Source: Pseudogymnoascus destructans (lineage: Eukaryota; Ascomycota; Leotiomycetes; Thelebolales; Thelebolaceae). From it: a stretch of DNA of 64,000 nt. The position numbers and the translations under genes were made by a program. Below are positions 54,545-64,000 of this stretch, in pieces. Numbering within the stretch: position 1 is the first letter of the stretch; each line of letters opens with the position of its first letter. Under the pieces are notes generated by a model, which saw nothing but the letters and a program-made list of their open reading frames with translations, was not told where the DNA came from and ran no database searches. Location of the stretch: the NCBI RefSeq assembly GCF_001641265.1, contig NW_020167536.1:1-64000 (forward strand). Reading direction: 5' to 3'.

Positions 54545-55581
54545 TTAATCCTTATGATGATTAGGGAGAGAATTAAGGTCTAGAGATTCCTTTGGAATAT
54601 AATGAATTTTGGAATATCTAATAGTACTAGCTAGTTTCTCATTTTTTTCATTTTATTATATTGTTTTAGTCATTAGTTTAAATTTTAGAAGCATTTTAAA
54701 GTATATTCTGTTTTTAATCATGTCATAATTTAGTCATGTGATATACTAAGTCACTGACTCACAAGTTGGTTGAGTCAGCTGACTCTTGAGTCTAAGTCGG
54801 GCCTCTAAATGTTGGAACTACGTTCCTAGATGTACGCTGCACAGTGTAGCTTGTATACTGGCTATATGTATATATAGGGCTTCGCACCCATAGTTTACTC
54901 AATCAAGTCGTCAAACTCCAATTATGTGTTCAGCACTAAATTATGAGTCGGCTTGAGTTGCTCACCCTGAACCTATTAGACCCGAATTGGAAATAGTATA
55001 AATAGCATTATTAGTGACTCCGAATAGACCTTTCGAAACAAACAAGCTTATCCACTCTCTTATTTTCATTTTACCGGAGAATTTCCAGAAGACTTCAGCG
55101 CCCATGGTTGGAAAGGATTCTGTTCCGGCACAGCTGCTATCTAGGTGGTTTCCCGGACGATGTTGGCATGTAGTGGCGGTGATAGAGATGAATGGTGGCA
55201 GGAAAGGAGTAGTGACAGCAGGGAGGCGGTGACAACAGAGCAGTGATAGAACGGTAAGACGAACGGAGGGAAGACGATTGAAAATAAAGTATGCCGTATC
55301 GCATGGTGCTGGTACGGTATCTTGGTTGGCCCAAGGACATCGAGACCTAGCCATTGCTGCATATATGGGATTAATTTAGTTGTCCGTCTCTGGCCACTCA
55401 ATGCTGGAATAAAGTAGTATCACTGCCCATTTGTTGCTCCAGACGCAGATACAGAAAAAGCAAGTCAACGAATCAGTTTCTGGTCAAACCATATAACACC
55501 GTTATGAGGCCATAGTATACACGCTGCTCTACCCCCTACTCGTGCCAGATCTAGAAAATGCCAACCCCCATTTCTCCCCGC
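54545..55581. other. Intergenic, AT-rich, possible LTR remnant
   Basis: No gene recognised. From about 54813 the sequence TGTTGGAACTACG followed by TATATATAGGGCTTCGC looks like the start and promoter of an LTR, but no end or target duplication could be fixed. Beyond 55000 lies the 3' flank of PRE7. Confidence 0.4.
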
Positions 55582-56433
55582 CTAATCCTGCTTGAGCGGC
55601 TTGTAAATCTCCTCGATCCCATCCTTCGTAATAACCATCATCAACAGCCCATCACCAACCTCAATATGCCTCTCCACCGCGCTATCAAACGCATCCTTCA
55701 CCAAATCCTCCACCACATCCCTCCCCAACAACACCCTCTCCCTCTCCTTCAAGTTATGCCCAACCCCACTCCCCGGCTCATACTGGTTCTTGAAGTTCAC
55801 CTGACTGTCCAGGAACGGCATGATCAAGCTGGCCGCCGCACCACCCGCACGACACTGCTCTCTCTCATAGCTGCCCACGGGATCATAACTGTATACGGCG
55901 CCCTTGCCCTCCTCGTCCAAGCCGCCCAGGATCGCGTGCGCGTAGTACGGGAAAAATCGCTTCTGGTATAGGATGATAGACAGCCTCTGCGCCGCCGCCT
56001 TGACCGTCATAGCCTTGCCGTGCTGGTAGCGATACAGCTTGACCACGGTGTCGAGGCGCTCCTTGAGCGCGTTGGCGTCGGCCGCGAAGCCGACGACGGA
56101 GAGAATCAGGGTTGCGTCGCGTTGTGTCGAGCCACTGCCGCCGATCTTGAAGACTTTGGGCTCGTAGCGGGTGTTGATGTTGTAGCCGGACGTGGAGCGG
56201 GTGTCGCCAGCCAGGATGGCGAAGTTGTCGCCTGCGATGGCGAGAGTGGAACCACCGTTGTCAGTGTATCTGGGGAGGGGATGTCAGTTTGAGCTGTGGC
56301 TAGGAAAGGAGAGAACGTACGGGTCGAAGCGGTGTTGCCTGTAGCCATCGGCGGCGGAGGATGGGGCGGCGGACTGGTTGAAGGAGTAGTTGGGCCCGTT
56401 CATCACCGGGTTCTGGCTGAACATGGCTGCCAT
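55582..56433 (-). CDS. PRE7: 20S proteasome subunit beta type-6 (PRE7/PSMB1-like)
   Basis: Two exons: 56433-56321 and 56269-55582, with a GTACGT...CCCAG intron of 51 bp, giving 266 residues. The sequence follows the beta6 subunit closely: FDPYTDNGGSTLAIAG, AGDTRSTSGYNINTRYEPKV, VGFAADANALKERLD, KRFFPYYAHAILGGLDEEGK, YSYDPVGSYEREQCRAGGAA, FKNQYEPGSG and ERHIEVGDGLLMMVITKDG. Beta6 is a structural, non-catalytic member of the beta ring of the 20S core, acting in cytosolic and nuclear protein breakdown. It is transcribed divergently from STT4, with 275 bp between start codons. No damage is seen. Confidence 0.95.
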
Positions 56434-56708
56434 CTTGGGCGATCGAGTTGCGTCTGAGTTGTCAGGTGAGTCTGCTATGATTGATCGGTGAAGAGGATCA
56501 GTTTGTGGATGTAATGGGTGAAGGTGTTCTGTGGTGGTTCTGATGGAGCTGTTGATGATATGATGAGGTTAGGTTGCGTTGCCAAAGCTGCCTGGGATAC
56601 TAGAGCCTCCTACGGTGACCTTTGAAAGTCGCGTCCGGCAGGTCCAAATTATCGCGAGCCATGACACGTTACCTTAAACCGCCAACCTTGGAGGATAATA
56701 TTCTACCA
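56434..56708. promoter_or_regulatory. Bidirectional promoter region PRE7/STT4
   Basis: 275 bp separate the two start codons, so both core promoters and 5' UTRs must fit here. A GGTGACC-type word (TACGGTGACCTTTG near 56612) resembles part of a proteasome-control element, but this match alone is weak. Confidence 0.5.
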
Positions 56709-59700
56709 ATGGATACGTGAGTGGCAATTGACTCATATTGAAGTATTTAATGCTAATCATTGAGGATAGACGGGCTAGAGGTATCCGGCGCAAGGCGCTG
56801 CAGAAAATCGCAGCGCTCTCTGTGACGTCGCCAGGAAAGTCGCAAGGCAACCCCGATTTGGAGCGACTCTATAATATATTCCCTTCTCGTTCGACTTCGA
56901 AGCCAGGACCCAATGGGCATGCGGATGATAACAATGTCCTCTTGGGGGGAGTGGCTATGGTACGTTACTCACTCAATTCAAGCTGGGCGCATATTGCGAC
57001 GTTACTGATTTACTTCCCCAGAACATAAGGGAATTCGAAGTCCTACTCGCATTATGCAAGGCCGCGCCGCTTCTTCAGGATTACCAAAGTGCCGAGAGGC
57101 TTGCTGCGCAACTGGCGCCATATACCCTCGAAGCGCACACGCAGGTTTCTGTCACCTCCCCCTTTTTCAGGGAGATTGAGCCGTCGCCCATCGAGTCGCT
57201 GAATTTCAACCTCACCAGCGCCCTCTTGTCACTGGGCATAAACCACCCTGGTCTACAGAATGCCATATCCAAGAACTTCACCGCATATCTCGACAGATGC
57301 CAGTACACCGCGAAGGCAGTCATTTCCAGGCAGGGATCTGCTGTGGGAAAGGAGGATATTGGGGACGTTGTGGATGAGATCAATGTTGCTAAAGTAGCAA
57401 TCGCCCTGCTGGGATTCCTTGATGCAGCCACGATACATGCCAACTTTTGGACAGCCGGTGAAAGGCTCGCCTTAATCACAGTTGTTAAGAGAGTCCTCTC
57501 CGAGGATTTCCTAGTGGCCGTCGAAACTGCATTCTCGAGGATCCGCAACTACCAATCTACAAATCGCGAGGTTAAGGAGTGGAAGAGGCATGTTCGGCAC
57601 TATGCTGCCACTGGTCGTCCACTTGGCGCTATGCTGCTACAGCGAAGCTTTATGTGGCTTCTGGTCGCGACATCATCTCTCCTTATCGCGGATACGAAAA
57701 CCCTCAGAGACAACTGCATCCTTGAGTTAATGATGGGCGACACGATGCCGCTTACATCGCACACTGCGGAGGAGTTATTACCTAGCATCGAGACCATGGC
57801 TGAATTTGCTACCGAGGAGATGAACAAGCTGGAGGATGGCGCCGACTACCTCAGAATCGGATCTGCATGGCAGCAGCGAATTGCCTTTGCTGTAAAGGCG
57901 GGCTCTTTGACGTGCTATCTCAACTGCGTCACCTTAAACGACGACGTAGCTGATGCAGAGAGCCTTATGGTCTGGCTGGAAGAAACTCTCTCTGATCCAA
58001 TCCAGATGGCCGACGAGACATTGGCGAATGTTGTACTTCGTTCCATGGCATTGGTCGCGCAGATTTGTCCAGGTCTCGCGCCAAATATGAGCAGAATCCT
58101 CCCGCGGTTTATCGTGCAAGGCTCACCTCGAGGCGAGACCGTTGCCGTGGCATCGACCTGTCTTGCCTTTGTGCTGCGTTTACTCTCCGAGGATGATGTG
58201 ATAACAACTCTCTATTCACTTGGAAATGTCCTGACTCCCATCACAAGCACGGAAAGGGTTGTTGCAAACCAAACCAAAGGCGAGACAGCCAATGGTCATG
58301 CCAGCCCCGCGTTTTACGGTGTAAAGCAAAAGGGTAGTACCATATCTTTGGCTGCCGCTGGGGAATTGGAGGTAGCCGTGGCATATGGAAATGTCATTAA
58401 AGCCATTCGTGTCATCGCAGAGAGCTGCGCCGATGACAAGATAGCGGCGCTTGCTCAAAGTATGCTCCTCCAGAAGATCACTAAAATCGACACCGCCGTC
58501 GATGCCGCCATCATTTATGAAGCAGCAGTTCTGGCGTCAACAGGAGCTCCCGTTGAGTTGAAATCGCTCCTCAAGCTTTACAGCAGGTTAACCCAGGAAG
58601 CACTGCTGGACGAGAACGAGAGCTTGTTGGCCGCCCTGTTGAAAACTAGGAATTATCTTTCTTCGACTCTGACGAAGGGTTCATCGGCTTACGATATTTA
58701 TTTTGAGTACCTCCTTGAATCAATCATCAGCCGAGGCGATGTGTATCAATTGCACCATGCCCGCGAGTCGGACGTTGAGAGTGCCGCTAGGGAGATTGAG
58801 ACACTGGTTCAACCTTTGGCATTGTTGATGTCAACCAACAACCTTGGCGAAGACAAAACTACTGACGATGACATCTGGGCACTTGTACGGGACGCTTGGT
58901 TCAATATGGTTGTTCATGGCTTCACTACTTGCACCGAGAGAGGCAGGCAATACCTCAATGAACTCCGTCTCCTGGCCGTGAACTCCAAACCGTTGGTTAC
59001 GGAACAGAGGGGAGAGCAACTGGAAAGCGATATCGAACTTAACAGTGTTCTCCGAAGAGGCATGAACTCAGAGCACGAGGCTATACAGAAGAAACGACTA
59101 ACCTCATTAATTCCGTCCAAGGCAAGGGAGATACGCAGCCTCAGCTATCGCAAGACCATATTCTTGCATACAGCCTACCTTGTTGAGACACTGCGGGCCG
59201 ATTCCGGCGACTGTACAAAAGCCATGATCTACTTCCTTGAACCTGGCATGAGGACAGGCAATATGAGCAGTGTCATGGAGGCTATCACTATGTCGGTGGT
59301 TGATACCTACCTACGGAAGGCCATCTCAGGCGTGAACCCAGCCTTTTCAGCGCCGTGTGTGGCCGAGCAACTCGTTTCAATCTTCTGCGGCTGTTGCCAT
59401 CGTATTGAGAGGGTCCAGCAGGCAGCTACTGTATGCGCTGACAAAATATTGTCGAACATCACGTCAGCGCTTTGTCAAAGGTCATCATTATTTGCGCTTC
59501 TTGAGCTACTCTCACTCATGTGGATAAGCTGTTTGGAGGCCGAAACGGACGAATACGAGTGGAAGTCATCCTACACGTCCGCGCGCAGCAAGGTCACAAT
59601 CCAGCTCGGAGATAACTTTGAATTCAGAGGTAGAACGCTGAACACTCTCTACAAGAAGGCCAAGGTATGGATGATGAATGTTATCAACATTGCGCCTCTG

Positions 59701-62700
59701 GATATCAAGGGGCTCTTGCAGACTTATCTATCCGAGTACGATGATGACGGAGCATACGGGCATATATCACTCGGAAGATCCTTTGCAGCCGAAATGGGAG
59801 GCATGATCCCAGTTACGGATCAACGACTTGGGGCTATCGACCGCCATGGGGACGCTAAAATAAATGCCATCTCCGATTTCGTTGCCCAGTATACGACGCG
59901 TCAAGAGTATAGATACGCCGAAGGTCTTCCTGATTATGATGCTGAGTGGACCAACTTTATGAAGGTCGCTAGCAGCCGTAGCTCAACTTTGGTAGAGGGT
60001 CTCGGCACGGAATACGCTGATGCTCTCACAGTGCTGAACTTCCTGGATGCACGAATGCAAAAAGGGAAGTTCATCCCAATCTCCGAGCTACGCGATATGC
60101 TCCGACGCGCGGCAGCATTCCTATGCCGCGCCAAGGGCGACGAAGCCGCTGTTGTCAAGCACCTTGTTGGAATCCCTTTTGCGCACTTTAGCAAGCAGTC
60201 AATTAAGCTTGGGATATCGTTGTGGCAGGGAGTGATCAACGAAAACCCAAGGATGGAGTCGAGAATCATCATGGAAATCGCCCAACAGTGGGAGAATACG
60301 ATCCACATGAAGAAGGGAGTCTTCAATGACGAGTTCAAGTGAGAAAGCGAGATCACCATCAAATATGTGACGCGCTGACATTTTTAGGCACCCTGACCCT
60401 TTCTTTATCAGAAAAGAATACGCCCCCAGTGATAAGGATGCATTGCACAAGAAGCAGCAGCATGCCCACAATCTCCTGGCTCCCCATTCCCGCTTGCTCC
60501 AATTCCTCGCAAGTCACTTCAACGCCACCCGCCTATGCAGCCCACATACCCAAAAAACATTTGTTAGGCTACTGCAAGCCACTCTTAATGGGCTGATGCA
60601 TTCGACAGGACACCCGTTGTCGAGAGAGCTGCGATTTAACATCGTCATGCTTAGTCTGAAAGTCCTCAGACATGGCACTGTACTAACTGCAGCCGGCCAG
60701 TATCGCCTCAAAAACCAGATGTTATCCGCTGCCCTTAGCTGGTTCTCCTTCGCGCCCTGCTTCACTTTTGGCGGTAACCGCTTGCAGCTTAAGGCAGAAG
60801 CTAAGTTACTGTCCGACGTTGCTGCCGGGCTTGACAGCGTGGGACACATAGGGGCCAAGAATGCTTCCACTCTGAAGCGTCTCCAGGACAAGGAAGAGCT
60901 ACTTTTCGCCCTTCTCGAAAACGAGCAATCCAGGCTTCGGGTCTGGCTCGATCCATTTGCCGAGGGGAAAGCTTCACATCACGCTGAACCTTCAGAGGCT
61001 ACCCTTGCACGCCTTGTAAATACGGCTTGGTTTGTCAGCCCTTCTCTGGCAATTAGCTTGGCCACAAGGTTTCACTCTGCGGGAGTGCACACAGATGTGC
61101 GTAATCTGTTGCTCGCTGATCCGCTAAGAGGGATTAATGACCGCGAGGGCTTGAATATCCTCATGGGTCGCGAGTTTCAGAGTGATTTGAAGTGGCAGCT
61201 TAAGGTGTGTACTTTCTTCGAATTGCCTAGAGAATTACTAACAGTTTGTAGTACCTATTGTTTTGGACCCCAGTCAATCCTATCACAGCAGTCACGTACT
61301 TTTTGCCTTCATTTAGCGACAACCCATTCATCACTCAATATGCTATGCGTGCCCTGGAAAGCCATAGCGTTGAGGTAACATTCTTCTATGTGCCTCAGAT
61401 TGTGCAGTCACTGCGCTATGATACGCTGGGTTACGTGGAAAGATACATTGTGGAGACTGCACAGTTCTCGCAATTGTTTGCCCATCAGATTATATGGAAC
61501 ATGAAGGCGAACAGCTACAAGGATGAGGACTCACAAATTGTAAGTTGACCCCTACCAAAAGAGAATGCAAACGCTGATTTGCCCAAGCCTGATAGCATCA
61601 AACCAACACTCGACCATGTGATGGCCCGTATGATAAGCTGCTTCACTGGAGCAGATAGAGATTTCTATGAGCGCGAGTTTACCTTCTTCGACGAGGTAAC
61701 GAGCATCTCTGGTAAGCTGAAGCCGTTCATCAAGAGGCCAAAGCCCGAGAAGAAGCAGAAGATCGAAGAAGAACTACGCAAAATCAAGCTTGACGTCGGC
61801 GTCTACCTCCCCATTGACCCCGACGGCGTTGTTATCGGCATAGACCGAAAGTCTGGCAAGCCGCTCCAGAGTCACGCAAAGGCACCATACATGGCTACTT
61901 TCCGCGTTAAAAAGGATGTCGCCGCTGAGATGGAGGAAACGGAAGATATGCTCGAGGCAGCCGACCCGCGCCAGCGTGTCCCCGAGAACAGCATCGAGGT
62001 GTGGCAGTCCGTGATCTTCAAGGTCGGCGACGACTGTCGACAGGACCTGCTCGCGCTGCAAATGATCGCTGCCTTCCGCGGCATCTTCAGCAATGTCGGA
62101 CTCGACGTATACGTCTTCCCCTACCGCGTCACCGCCACTGCACCCGGATGCGGTATCATCGAGGTGCTCCCTAACTCTGTGTCCCGCGATATGCTCGGGC
62201 GCGAAGCCGTCAACGGCCTCTACGACTACTTCGTCAGCAAGTACGGCACACCGGACAGCGTGCGCTTCCAGGCCGCGCGCAGCAACTTCGTCAAGTCCCT
62301 CGCCGCGTACAGCATCATTGCCTTCCTGCTGCAGTTCAAGGACCGTCACAACGGTAACATCATGCTCGACGACGCCGGCCATCTCATCCACATCGACTTC
62401 GGGTTCTGCTTCGATATCGCGCCCGGCGGCGTGCGCTTTGAGCGTGCGCCGTTCAAGCTCACGGCTGAGATGGTGGCCGTCATGGGCGGCTCGTCGAGCA
62501 CGCAGAGTTATCGCTGGTTCGAGGAGTTGTGCGTCAAGGCCTTCTTAGCCGCGCGGCGTCACGTAGACGCACTCTGCCGCATTGTGCGGCTAATGCTCGA
62601 TAGCGGGCTGCCGTGCTTCAAGCCGGAGAGCATCAAGCACTTCCGCGAGCGGTTCGTGCTGGAGAAGAGCGAGCGTGACGCTGCGGTATTTGTGCGGGGG

Positions 62701-62781
62701 CTGGTGCGGAGGAGTCATAATAGTTATAGTACGGGCGTGTACGATCAGTTCCAGCTGATGACGAACGGAATCCCATATTAG
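56709..62781 (+). CDS. STT4: Phosphatidylinositol 4-kinase STT4 (PI4K alpha type)
   Basis: Six exons: 56709-56716, 56770-56959, 57022-60338, 60388-61204, 61252-61539, 61588-62781; 1937 residues. Exon 1 has only eight coding bases (ATGGATAC); the GTGAGT donor, TGCTAATC branch point and GATAG acceptor make this start more likely than the in-frame ATG inside the intron. All junctions keep the frame. The N-terminal ~1300 residues are a helical scaffold. The lipid-kinase unique (PIK) region is in exons 4-5. The kinase domain shows IFKVGDDCRQDLLALQMI, the catalytic loop DRHNGNIM (about residue 1792) and IHIDFGF (about 1810), ending in the usual short hydrophobic tail. It makes PI4P at the plasma membrane, usually in complex with EFR3 and YPP1-type scaffolds, and is essential in yeast. 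No damage; a pogo-like element begins 57 bp after the stop. Confidence 0.96.
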
Positions 62782-62838
62782 TGGCGGGTGGTAGAGTGTG
62801 GAGGAACCAGATATATAGATAGTGCAGATTTTAATGTA

Positions 62839-64000
62839 ACGTGAGTCGTGGCTACTCGGTGTTCCACCCACTCGCTTCGCTCGTAGGTGGCGACAGCAAG
62901 TTGTGCGTGCGACAGCAAGATGTGCGTACACCGCTATTTTGATATATAGAAAAAATAATAGTATTGTTCATAACGTAGTATCTACAATGCCTCAAAATAA
63001 CGATCCTACTATGATTGCTCGCCTTAATGAGGCCCAACAGTTCTTCTTAAAACAACCAAGTACATATACAATTGCTTGGGTTGCAAATAAATTCAATGTC
63101 AACCGTGAGACACTCCGACGTCGTATTACGAGTACTACGTCTCCTCAATTACCCCACGGAGGTAGCAATCGAGTCTTATCTCAATCGCAAGAGACCGCGG
63201 TCTGTCAATTCATATACGACCAACTTGAGCGCGGGGTCCCTGCCAACCGATCTATGATACTACGGGCAGTTGCAGACTTACGACCTAATCGTACGATACC
63301 ATCACAACGGTGGCTACAACGCTTTCTAAAAGCACACCCCGAATTTCATACAATTCACACGAAGACGTTAAATACACATCGGAAGCAAGCACAAAAGAAA
63401 GAGGTGTTTGAGGAATTCTTTCTCACATATAACGCCCTTATTACAAAACATAACATTAAGCCATATAATTTATGGAATGTTGATGAGACAGGCTATATGA
63501 TTGGGTGTTATAAGTCTACGGCTGTTATTGTACCAATCGGTGTAAAGCAGTGGACTGTTGATAATCCTGAGAATCGGCTCTCTGTTACTGTAATTGAGGC
63601 AGTAAATGCAAGTGGTGCTGCACTTGCAGAAGCTATCATTATCCCTGGCAAACTTCATATGGATTCATGGTACAATGATGACCTTGAGCCAAATGCTCTC
63701 ATTATTGTAAATGAGAGCGGGTATTCAAACGACGACATTGCAATCCAATACCTTATGCATTTTATCCAACTATCTGCAGAGCATATGGCACCAGATGATA
63801 CTCGCCTCTTATTACTTGACGGCCATGACTCTCATAAAACAGAGCGCTTTCTTACATTAGCAGAAGAGCATAACATTGTTATTTGCTGCCTTCCTGCTCA
63901 TACAACACATCTATTACAACCTCTTGATGTAGCGGTTTTTAAGCAGTGCAAACACTTTCATCAAAAGGCACTTGATCAAGCAGTACGTAGCTACGACTAT
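62839..64000 (+). mobile_element. Pogo-like transposon F, continues past right edge
   Basis: Begins ACGTGAGTCGTGG after TA (62837-62838). Two direct copies of GCGACAGCAAGWTGTGCGT (W = A or T) follow at about 62891-62930, the same layout of terminal ACGT plus doubled motif seen in pogo-A to E. The other end lies outside the window, so TSD and TIR cannot be confirmed. Confidence 0.75.
62987..64000 (+). CDS. Pogo-like transposase F, partial (N-terminal 338 residues)
   Basis: The frame is open from the ATG at 62987 (MPQNNDPTMIARLNEAQQFF) to the window end. The N-terminus has a Psq-like helix-turn-helix (IAWVANKFNVNRETLRRRI) and a CENP-B-type region (RWLQRFLKAHPEFHTIHTKT). The catalytic domain has LWNVDETGYMIG, LLLLDGHDSHKTERF and LLQPLDVAVFKQCK, supplying three Asp in the DDD arrangement. 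It belongs to a different pogo branch from A-E (NVDETGYMIG instead of NFDETGFMMG). No stop or frameshift was found in the visible part, so the copy may be intact. It is transcribed in the same direction as STT4, just downstream. Confidence 0.85.
   Translation, partial: MPQNNDPTMIARLNEAQQFFLKQPSTYTIAWVANKFNVNRETLRRRITSTTSPQLPHGGSNRVLSQSQETAVCQFIYDQLERGVPANRSMILRAVADLRPNRTIPSQRWLQRFLKAHPEFHTIHTKTLNTHRKQAQKKEVFEEFFLTYNALITKHNIKPYNLWNVDETGYMIGCYKSTAVIVPIGVKQWTVDNPENRLSVTVIEAVNASGAALAEAIIIPGKLHMDSWYNDDLEPNALIIVNESGYSNDDIAIQYLMHFIQLSAEHMAPDDTRLLLLDGHDSHKTERFLTLAEEHNIVICCLPAHTTHLLQPLDVAVFKQCKHFHQKALDQAVRSYDY

Noticed and set aside
54813..54940. A solo LTR beginning TGTTGGAACTACG
   Set aside because: A TATA-like box is present, but no 3' end or target duplication could be located, so it was only mentioned as a possible remnant.
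61774..62391. 205-residue minus-strand stretch inside STT4
   Set aside because: It is antisense to the conserved kinase domain and has no features of its own.
1..64000. CRISPR arrays, tRNA or rRNA genes
   Set aside because: No regularly spaced direct repeats with unique spacers were found, and I saw no tRNA- or rRNA-like sequence; the organism is eukaryotic.

Overview
The window looks like a repeat-rich stretch of a filamentous ascomycete genome (Pezizomycotina, possibly Eurotiales). The reasons are short GT-AG introns of about 45-75 bp with TACTAAC-like branch points, conserved fungal housekeeping genes, fungal-type surface-protein and phosphotransferase pseudogenes, and a dense mixture of pogo/Fot1-like, hAT, MULE and Ty3/gypsy chromovirus elements. 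Several elements carry C-to-T nonsense changes, as expected from RIP or cytosine deamination. No species can be named from the sequence alone.

Layout. 1-6.2 kb: a decayed MULE (minus), hAT and gypsy relics, a rearranged solo LTR and an LTR of about 1 kb. 6.2-8.1 kb: an apparently intact C2-domain protein gene (minus). 9-18.3 kb: a stack of DNA transposons, made of a tigger/jerky-like element split by a solo LTR, a deleted MULE, and three pogo/Fot1-like elements (A, C, D). 18.3-25.9 kb: relic gypsy DNA, solo LTRs and long non-coding stretches. 25.9-27.7 kb: pogo-B, nearly identical to pogo-A. 27.7-30.8 kb and 36.7-37.5 kb: host pseudogenes, namely a secreted Cys-rich protein run into an APH-like phosphotransferase, and a membrane-anchored surface protein. 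30.8-36.7 kb: a 5.9-kb hAT element with perfect TIRs and an 8-bp TSD inserted inside the surface-protein gene. 38.1 kb: an RNase H-fold gene lacking catalytic acids. 39.6-41.5 kb: pogo-E, whose coding region is intact. 41.6-52.9 kb: a hAT relic and a mosaic of gypsy chromovirus pieces in both orientations. 53-55 kb: solo LTRs and a MITE-like inverted repeat. 55.6-62.8 kb: the conserved divergent pair PRE7 (20S proteasome beta6) and STT4 (phosphatidylinositol 4-kinase). 62.8 kb to the end: a further pogo-like element starting 57 bp after the STT4 stop.

The most unusual object is the hAT element at 30784-36682. Besides its transposase it carries a divergent, intron-containing histone H3 gene and a second gene of unknown function. 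The H3 protein keeps the histone fold and K4 but has R at position 9 and T at position 14. Ten or so non-coding segments of the element, including every intron of the transposase, carry tandem copies of a motif close to TCTGGTAATC. A transposon carrying its own H3 variant without lysine 9 suggests, as inference only, a way of interfering with heterochromatin silencing. A second pattern is that all pogo-like elements here share an ACGT terminus followed by two direct copies of a family-specific motif of about 14-19 bp.
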